Both the position numbers and the translations under genes were made by a program. Shown here one piece after another: positions 44,466-48,471 of a DNA stretch of 48,471 nucleotides. Within the stretch, counting starts at the first letter, position 1. Each line of letters opens with the position of its first letter. Below the pieces are notes generated by a model, which searched no databases, was not told the DNA's origin, and saw nothing but the letters and a program-made list of their open reading frames with translations. Source of the stretch: Sterolibacteriaceae bacterium (GTDB lineage Bacteria; Pseudomonadota; Gammaproteobacteria; Burkholderiales; Rhodocyclaceae); NCBI GenBank assembly GCA_025360425.1, contig JANYCD010000004.1:1-48471 (forward strand), given 5' to 3'.

Positions 44466-44939
44466 ATGCCCGAAATCGATCATGATTTTTTGCTGCAGGA
44501 GGCAAGGATCAGGCAGGTCCTGATTCGCTACGCCACGGTGATTGACGAGCGAAAGCCGGCAGGGCTGGCCGACGTGTTTACGCCGGAGGGCGTTGCCGAG
44601 TACCGCGGACTCGGCAGCTTCCATGGCAGAAAGGCAATCATCGATGTGGTTGAGAGCTTCCTCGGTTCCGTTGGCCGGACCCAACACATGGTGACCAATT
44701 TCCGGATCACCCTGAATGGCGATGAGGCCAGCGCCAAATGCTACCTGCAGGCCACCCATGCCGGCAGCGGCGTCCATGAAGGCAAGACGATGACCGTTTG
44801 GGGTGAATACACGGACAAGCTGAAATTGTGCCCCGAGGGTTGGCGTATCTCGCATCGCGAACTGGTCGCCTTCCATGTGGCAGGCGATATTGGCGTTGCC
44901 TACAAGGGCAAGAGCTATTCGGCAGGCGCCGTGGTCTGA
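44466..44939 (+). CDS. SnoaL-like / NTF2-fold protein
   Basis: A 157-residue protein of the nuclear transport factor 2 fold. The N-terminal helix and loop EARIRQVLIRYATVIDERKP begin it, followed by FTPEGVAEYRGLGSFHGRKAI and the sheet QHMVTNFRITLNGDEASAKCYLQ. The C-terminal RISHRELVAFHV is typical of SnoaL_4 proteins. Family members include ketosteroid isomerases, ring cyclases and limonene-epoxide hydrolases, so isomerisation or hydration of a terpenoid intermediate is possible. Catalytic residues cannot be assigned. GGAGGAA stands in front of the ATG. It is followed by the DDN-like gene. Confidence 0.8.
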   Translation: MPEIDHDFLLQEARIRQVLIRYATVIDERKPAGLADVFTPEGVAEYRGLGSFHGRKAIIDVVESFLGSVGRTQHMVTNFRITLNGDEASAKCYLQATHAGSGVHEGKTMTVWGEYTDKLKLCPEGWRISHRELVAFHVAGDIGVAYKGKSYSAGAVV

Positions 44940-44979
44940 TCAGCAGAACATTCATTACCAACATCAGAGGAGGGCTCAG

Positions 44980-45489
44980 ATGGCCAATGATCAACTCAAG
45001 GAATATCTCGGCACCGATACCAAGGTGAACGAGCTGAAGGCCGTGCCGGATGTGGTGATGGAGACGTTGAATGCGCATCTCGAGCTCTACCGCACGGATC
45101 CGGAAGCCGCCCATTGGTGGGATCCGATCGTGATCGGTGCCCCCGGCGGCCCGGTCAAGACCCTGATGCTGACCTATATCGGCCGCAAATCGGGGAAGAC
45201 CCGGCAGACCGCCCTGCAATATTTTGAACTCGACGGCAAGATCGCGGTGGTCGGTTCACGCGGCGGAACCGAGGATCATCCGTTGTGGTATCTGAACCTC
45301 CTCGCCCAACCGCAATGCGAGATTCAGGTCGGCAAAAACGCCTATCGCGCAACCGCCCGCACCATCGAGGGCCCGGACCGGGACACATGGTGGAAGGTCA
45401 TCCTCGTAGACCAACCCATTCAAGCCGTCTATCAGGCCAGGACCGCGCGCTTGATTCCGGTGGTCGTCATGGACATCATCAAGGACTAA
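44980..45489 (+). CDS. DDN-like (deazaflavin/F420-dependent) nitroreductase-family protein
   Basis: A 169-residue protein of the split-barrel family containing mycobacterial Ddn and other F420H2-dependent reductases. The family blocks are LTYIGRKSGKTRQTALQYF near residue 65, VVGSRGGTEDHPLWYLNLLAQPQ near 88, and the beta strand IQVGKNAYRATART. The GRKSG and HP-W-Y residues form the deazaflavin site in the family. Whether this bacterium makes F420 cannot be seen here; some homologues may use other flavins. GAGGAGGG is in front of the ATG. It is the last gene of the long operon that starts at 30934. Confidence 0.82.
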   Translation: MANDQLKEYLGTDTKVNELKAVPDVVMETLNAHLELYRTDPEAAHWWDPIVIGAPGGPVKTLMLTYIGRKSGKTRQTALQYFELDGKIAVVGSRGGTEDHPLWYLNLLAQPQCEIQVGKNAYRATARTIEGPDRDTWWKVILVDQPIQAVYQARTARLIPVVVMDIIKD

Positions 45490-45611
45490 CGCTGCCGCAC
45501 GGCAAGCGCTGTGTCGCCCCCAGATGCGGAGCCGGAGATGGCAACTTTGTTTTTAAGGTTCGCCATTGGGCTATCTTTCAGGGTGCCGCGTCCCACTGTC
45601 ACTCCGAGAGT

Positions 45612-45639
45612 AAAAAAGGGGGTTGCCCTAATCAACCCC
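45612..45639 (-). terminator. Rho-independent terminator of the CBS gene
   Basis: On the minus strand GGGGTTG, a 7-nt loop and CAACCCC form a stem at 45639-45619, followed by CTTTTTT (45618-45612). The stem takes in the last codons and the stop codon of the CBS-domain gene (stop at 45634-45632), so termination happens at once after the coding part. Confidence 0.8.
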
Positions 45640-46075
45640 GTGCGTCGTTGATCTGCTCGTGAAACTCGGCAAACGACTCCGCTGTATCGATCTCGCGCGG
45701 CAGGGCGTCACGAATCGAGAATACGCCCATGATTTTTGATTTCGTCGAGACGATGGGCAGATGACGGAATCCTCTTTCTATCATCAGCAGCACCGCATCA
45801 GAGACCGTCGTTTCCGGCGGCACGCAAAGCGGATGGTGCGTCATGACATCGGCGACTTTGGTGTGCACAGGATCCAAAGCCTTGGCAATGACGCGCGTCA
45901 TCAAATCGCGCTCTGTAAGAATGCCCAACAGCGCTCCGTGGGCGTCCACAACAAGAATGCTGCCGCAGTTGGCTTTGGTCATCACGCGCGCCGCGTCGCA
46001 GACGGTTGCCTCCGCAGAAGTGGACACCAACAACCGTTGACGTGCAATGGATTCAAATACGGTGCGCTCTTCCAT
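45632..46075 (-). CDS. CBS-domain protein
   Basis: A 147-residue protein made almost entirely of two CBS domains (a Bateman module): first at about 15-70 (CDAARVMTKANCGSILVVD, GILTERDLMTRVI), second at about 75-130 (VADVMTHHPLCVPPETTVSD, FRHLPIVSTKSKIMGVFSIRD). Such modules bind adenine nucleotides and regulate a partner; no partner domain is attached. GAGGT lies before the ATG at 46075. It has its own terminator and is transcribed against the catabolic operon, so it is probably not part of that pathway. Confidence 0.9.
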   Translation of the reverse strand: MEERTVFESIARQRLLVSTSAEATVCDAARVMTKANCGSILVVDAHGALLGILTERDLMTRVIAKALDPVHTKVADVMTHHPLCVPPETTVSDAVLLMIERGFRHLPIVSTKSKIMGVFSIRDALPREIDTAESFAEFHEQINDARG

Positions 46076-46445
46076 GATTGACCTCGACAAGTAGAGAAAT
46101 TCAACGCCGTGTGTATCGTGGTATTGAGACCAGTTCATCCAGGAATTTGCATTTTGACCATGGCTACCTGATCCCCGGCAAACTCCGTGCATGGCGAACT
46201 TTATTTGCTTTCAAGCCTAGACTTAAATTTATGAAAGCGCAAACCCTTGGACGATCTCTTTCTGGGAAGTCGAATTTCACTGAGTCCGCTTTCGGCAGCA
46301 GAGCTGCCATTGAGAGTCGCTTATCTAAAAACGGACGCGTGGCTATGTGAGCTAGCGCACCGAAAGCCAGCGCCATAGATGAAAAAATACAAACCATGCT
46401 CCGACACAAGTCGAAGTGTCACCATATGACCCAAAAGGATCGATC
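46076..46445. other. Non-coding, more AT-rich gap
   Basis: No credible gene was found in these 370 bp. The stretch is visibly poorer in GC than its surroundings. It contains a small perfect hairpin at 46294-46308 (GGCAGC-AGA-GCTGCC) and a weaker one at 46403-46420 (GACAC/GTGTC). It must hold the divergent promoters of the CBS gene and the lipoprotein gene. The sequence around 46285-46325 looks like a decayed repeat or gene remnant, but I cannot name it. Confidence 0.4.
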
Positions 46446-46640
46446 ATGAAAAAACTATTGTTGGTCGTAGCCTTCATGCTGGCTGGTTTGAGCGGTTGTT
46501 ATGTTGAGCCTTACGGAACCCGTGATGATGGCTACCGAAGAGATCGGGATCATCGTGAAGATGGTGATCGACACCACGACGGTGATGATCGCGATCATGG
46601 CCGCGAAAGAGAACGTGGCGATCATGATAGGGATGACTAA
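46446..46640 (+). CDS. Small His/Asp/Arg-rich lipoprotein
   Basis: A 64-residue predicted lipoprotein. The signal peptide MKKLLLVVAFMLAGLSGC ends in a clear lipobox (LSGC) with Cys18 as lipid-bearing residue. The 46-residue mature part is almost wholly charged: YVEPYGTRDDGYRRDRDH, then HREDGD/HHDGDD/RDHGRERERGDHD, with many His and Asp. This composition suggests metal or polyanion binding, but there is no known domain. AAAAGGAT lies before the ATG at 46446. It stands alone in an AT-richer segment, and its function is unknown. Confidence 0.7.
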   Translation: MKKLLLVVAFMLAGLSGCYVEPYGTRDDGYRRDRDHREDGDRHHDGDDRDHGRERERGDHDRDD

Positions 46641-46789
46641 GTATTGAATGGTGGGGCACCCCATTTCGTAGAAACGCCTGATCACCGAGTGGCCGCTTCT
46701 GGGAAGTCTGTAGACGACTTTGCGTCGCTAGCAGACGATCAAACCAGGTCAACGTAATGCGTTTAAGCGAAAAGTGCCCGCAATAAGCA
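46641..46789. other. Short gap between convergent genes
   Basis: These 149 bp separate the lipoprotein gene from the end of the third P450 gene. I see no gene and no clear hairpin with a T-run in it. Confidence 0.4.
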
Positions 46790-48055
46790 TCACCACACGA
46801 GATGAAGGGAGCTCATCGAGCGGAGTTGTGAGGTCTCGTAGGTAGGTTCAGTACCTGGCTTGAGAGAAAATTCCGGAATGCGCTTGAGCCATTCTTCAAA
46901 GCTCACACGCAACTCGATACGCGCCATGTTGGAGCCGACGCAGCGGTGCGGACCGACCCCGAACGTGGTGTGCATCACGTTGGGCCGCGTGATGTCGAGC
47001 GTGTGCGGGTTGTCAACCACGCCCGCATCACGCGAACTGGCCGCCCACGCCAGCAACACCCAATCGCCCTTCTTCATTTGCGTGCCGGCCACTTCCACAT
47101 CGCGGGTGCAGTTGCGCCCCGAGCCGATGACCGGCGGGAACATCCGCACGAATTCCTCGACCGCGTTCGGCATCATCGCCGGGTTGTCCGTCAGCGTCTT
47201 GCGATCGGCCGGGTGCATGGCCAGATAGTGCAGCACTGATCCCAGCACATAGGTGGTGGTGCCAATGCCGCCGAGCGTCATGTCCGCTGCGATGCCGAGC
47301 TTGTCCTGCCAGGAGGCAGGCGTGCCGTCCTCGTAGGTCACACCGGCCAGGATGGTGTCCACCATGTCACCGCGCGGCGGTTCCTTGGCGCGCTGTTTCA
47401 GGTATTGGTCGAGCAGGACGAAGGCCCGGCTCAGTTGGGCACTGCGTTCGTCCAGCGGACCAAACAGGGAGCGCTCGATGGAATGGACCAGGTCGCCCAG
47501 CAATTCCACCGGCACGCCGAGGGAGTTCTTGAAGAACGCCCAGCCCGGCAGGATCACGCCGAACTCACTGATAAATTCACAGTGGCCCTTGTCGATGAAA
47601 CGGTCGATCAACGCGTTCACGTCCGCGCGGATGGCGTCTTCAAAGCTGTCCACCACCTTCGGCGCCATGAGTGGGTTCAACACCTCGCGCCACGCGGTCT
47701 GCTTGGGCGGATCCATTTCGATCGGGTAGATGTAAGGCATGCCTTCGGGACGATTGGGCATGTAGCCCTTGGCGTTGGAGAACGTCCGCCAGTCCTGGCC
47801 GACGCGGCGCACGTCGTCATTGCGCGTGAGCCAGAAGTAGCCCTCGCCCACCTTGCTGTGCGCCACCGGGCAGTGCTGGGCCTGCAAGTCCAGCGCTTCG
47901 ACCATATGGTCGTTGAAACCCTGATCGTTGACGTCGAAATCGCGAAAGATGTCGCGGCCGAAGCGCGCCTTGAGTTCCTCCTCGCTCGGTGCACTCGCCC
48001 CCACTTTTATCTCGACCAGCCGTTGCGACACCGGCATGTTGTCTTCCTTCGCCAT
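46790..48055 (-). CDS. Cytochrome P450 with altered I-helix motif
   Basis: A third P450, 421 residues. It has the ExxR in VEEFVRMFP, RNCTRDVEVAG, and the heme loop FGVGPHRCVGSNMAR (Cys near residue 368). The oxygen-activation stretch reads LGGIGTTTYVLG: the Thr is kept but the acid before it (Asp251 in P450cam) is Gly. PYIYPIEMDPPKQTAWREVL and WLTRNDDVRRVGQDWRTFSN resemble terpenoid-oxidising P450s. The ATG at 48055 has GGAG nine bases upstream; the frame is open further but runs into the dienelactone hydrolase gene. It is likely co-transcribed with that gene (32 bp apart). Confidence 0.92.
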   Translation of the reverse strand: MAKEDNMPVSQRLVEIKVGASAPSEEELKARFGRDIFRDFDVNDQGFNDHMVEALDLQAQHCPVAHSKVGEGYFWLTRNDDVRRVGQDWRTFSNAKGYMPNRPEGMPYIYPIEMDPPKQTAWREVLNPLMAPKVVDSFEDAIRADVNALIDRFIDKGHCEFISEFGVILPGWAFFKNSLGVPVELLGDLVHSIERSLFGPLDERSAQLSRAFVLLDQYLKQRAKEPPRGDMVDTILAGVTYEDGTPASWQDKLGIAADMTLGGIGTTTYVLGSVLHYLAMHPADRKTLTDNPAMMPNAVEEFVRMFPPVIGSGRNCTRDVEVAGTQMKKGDWVLLAWAASSRDAGVVDNPHTLDITRPNVMHTTFGVGPHRCVGSNMARIELRVSFEEWLKRIPEFSLKPGTEPTYETSQLRSMSSLHLVW

Positions 48056-48087
48056 GATCTGCGTCTCCGTCAGGATTTTCGTTTCGT

Positions 48088-48471
48088 CTACCGCAGCGTC
48101 TCGCCGTACAGCGCCAGGATGCGCTCCCAATGTTTCTCCGAAGCCGGCTTGTCGTAGATCGGCAGGCCGCACATGGCGAAGCCATGGGTGGCCCCAGGGT
48201 AGTCTTCCATCTGGTACTTGACGCCTTTGGCTTCGAAGGTTTGCTTCAGGGTCTGGGTTTCGCCTTCGAACAGCCATGGGTCAATGCCGGCGACGCCGAC
48301 ATAGATTTTGGCCTTCATTTTTCCCGCCAGCAGATGCGGGCTGTCGGGCTGGTCGGTGGCGAGTCTGGCGCCATGGATGGAAGCTGCCGCTGCAACACGA
48401 TCCGGGTAGGTGCCGGCGGCGCGCAGCGACATGCTGCCGCCCATGCAGTAGCCGACGGTGCCGATCTTGGG
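48088..48471 (-). CDS. Dienelactone hydrolase family protein (partial, 5' end beyond the window)
   Basis: The visible 127 residues are the C-terminal half of an alpha/beta hydrolase. The nucleophile elbow GYCMGGSM carries a Cys, as in dienelactone hydrolase. The His is in DYPGATHGFAMCG, and the Asp lies in GVAGIDPWLF or close to it. The enzyme would open an unsaturated lactone or thiol-ester-like substrate. The gene starts outside the window to the right, so its full length and start are unknown. It precedes the third P450 in the same direction, consistent with the catabolic theme. Confidence 0.85.
   Translation of the reverse strand, partial: PKIGTVGYCMGGSMSLRAAGTYPDRVAAAASIHGARLATDQPDSPHLLAGKMKAKIYVGVAGIDPWLFEGETQTLKQTFEAKGVKYQMEDYPGATHGFAMCGLPIYDKPASEKHWERILALYGETLR

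Noticed and set aside
46285-46325. Possible decayed repeat or gene remnant in the AT-richer gap
   Set aside because: I could not match it to a known element or find a second copy in the window.
1-48471. CRISPR arrays, transposases, phage genes, toxin-antitoxin pairs
   Set aside because: None was seen on either strand; no regularly spaced repeats beyond the elements listed.

Overview
The window looks like chromosomal DNA of a Betaproteobacterium. The evidence is the GC-rich coding, the housekeeping gene types and order (glyA, rep, a c5-type cytochrome, tRNA-Arg, mscL, asmA-like, recG, ubiC-ubiA, ubiD), a quinone-based respiratory setup and the many TRAP, DUF4197 and TorF-type proteins. I cannot fix the genus from sequence alone. 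No integrase, transposase, CRISPR array or phage gene was seen.

Region 1 (1-20,520) is a core-type stretch. It holds glyA and a histidine phosphatase on the minus strand, an orphan TRAP membrane pair (dctQ-dctM), a divergent TlpA-type thioredoxin/DUF4197 pair, Rep helicase, a membrane-anchored cytochrome c, tRNA-Arg(CCG) followed closely by mscL, an AsmA-family protein, a beta-carbonic anhydrase, a DUF2802/SPOR pair, RidA-RecG-MFS-UbiC-UbiA in a tightly packed plus-strand series, a diguanylate cyclase whose end overlaps ubiA tail to tail, and UbiD.

Region 2 (20,532-48,471) is a large accessory catabolic cluster that looks built for a cyclic, probably terpenoid, ketone. It has three cytochromes P450, two putidaredoxin-type [2Fe-2S] ferredoxins, two luciferase-like (LLM) monooxygenases, each followed in its operon by a possible lactonase (SMP-30 type, or amidohydrolase type), two SDR dehydrogenases, and a set of CoA enzymes (AMP-forming ligase, SucD/SucC-like pair, two crotonase-fold proteins, acyl-CoA dehydrogenase, AtuA/DUF1446 protein). 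It also has a kinase plus small-partner pair resembling LvaA/LvaB of levulinate catabolism, an outer-membrane TorF-type protein, GST, SnoaL-like and DDN-like proteins, and TetR and IclR regulators.

The most striking block is 40,416-43,676. A crotonase-fold protein that keeps the His/His/Asp triad of 6-oxocamphor hydrolase is followed by a putidaredoxin-like ferredoxin, a P450 closely resembling P450cam (CYP101) that keeps the camphor-carbonyl-binding Tyr, and an SDR. This order predicts: hydroxylate a bicyclic ketone, oxidise it to a beta-diketone, and open the ring by retro-Claisen hydrolysis. The other operons then predict Baeyer-Villiger-type oxygenation, lactone opening, CoA activation, gamma-hydroxyacyl-CoA phosphorylation and beta-oxidation. 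The substrate is inferred, not shown; no ferredoxin reductase and no biotin-dependent carboxylase lie in the window. The right end (45,490-48,471) has a CBS-domain gene, a lipoprotein gene in a more AT-rich gap, a third P450 and a partial dienelactone hydrolase.
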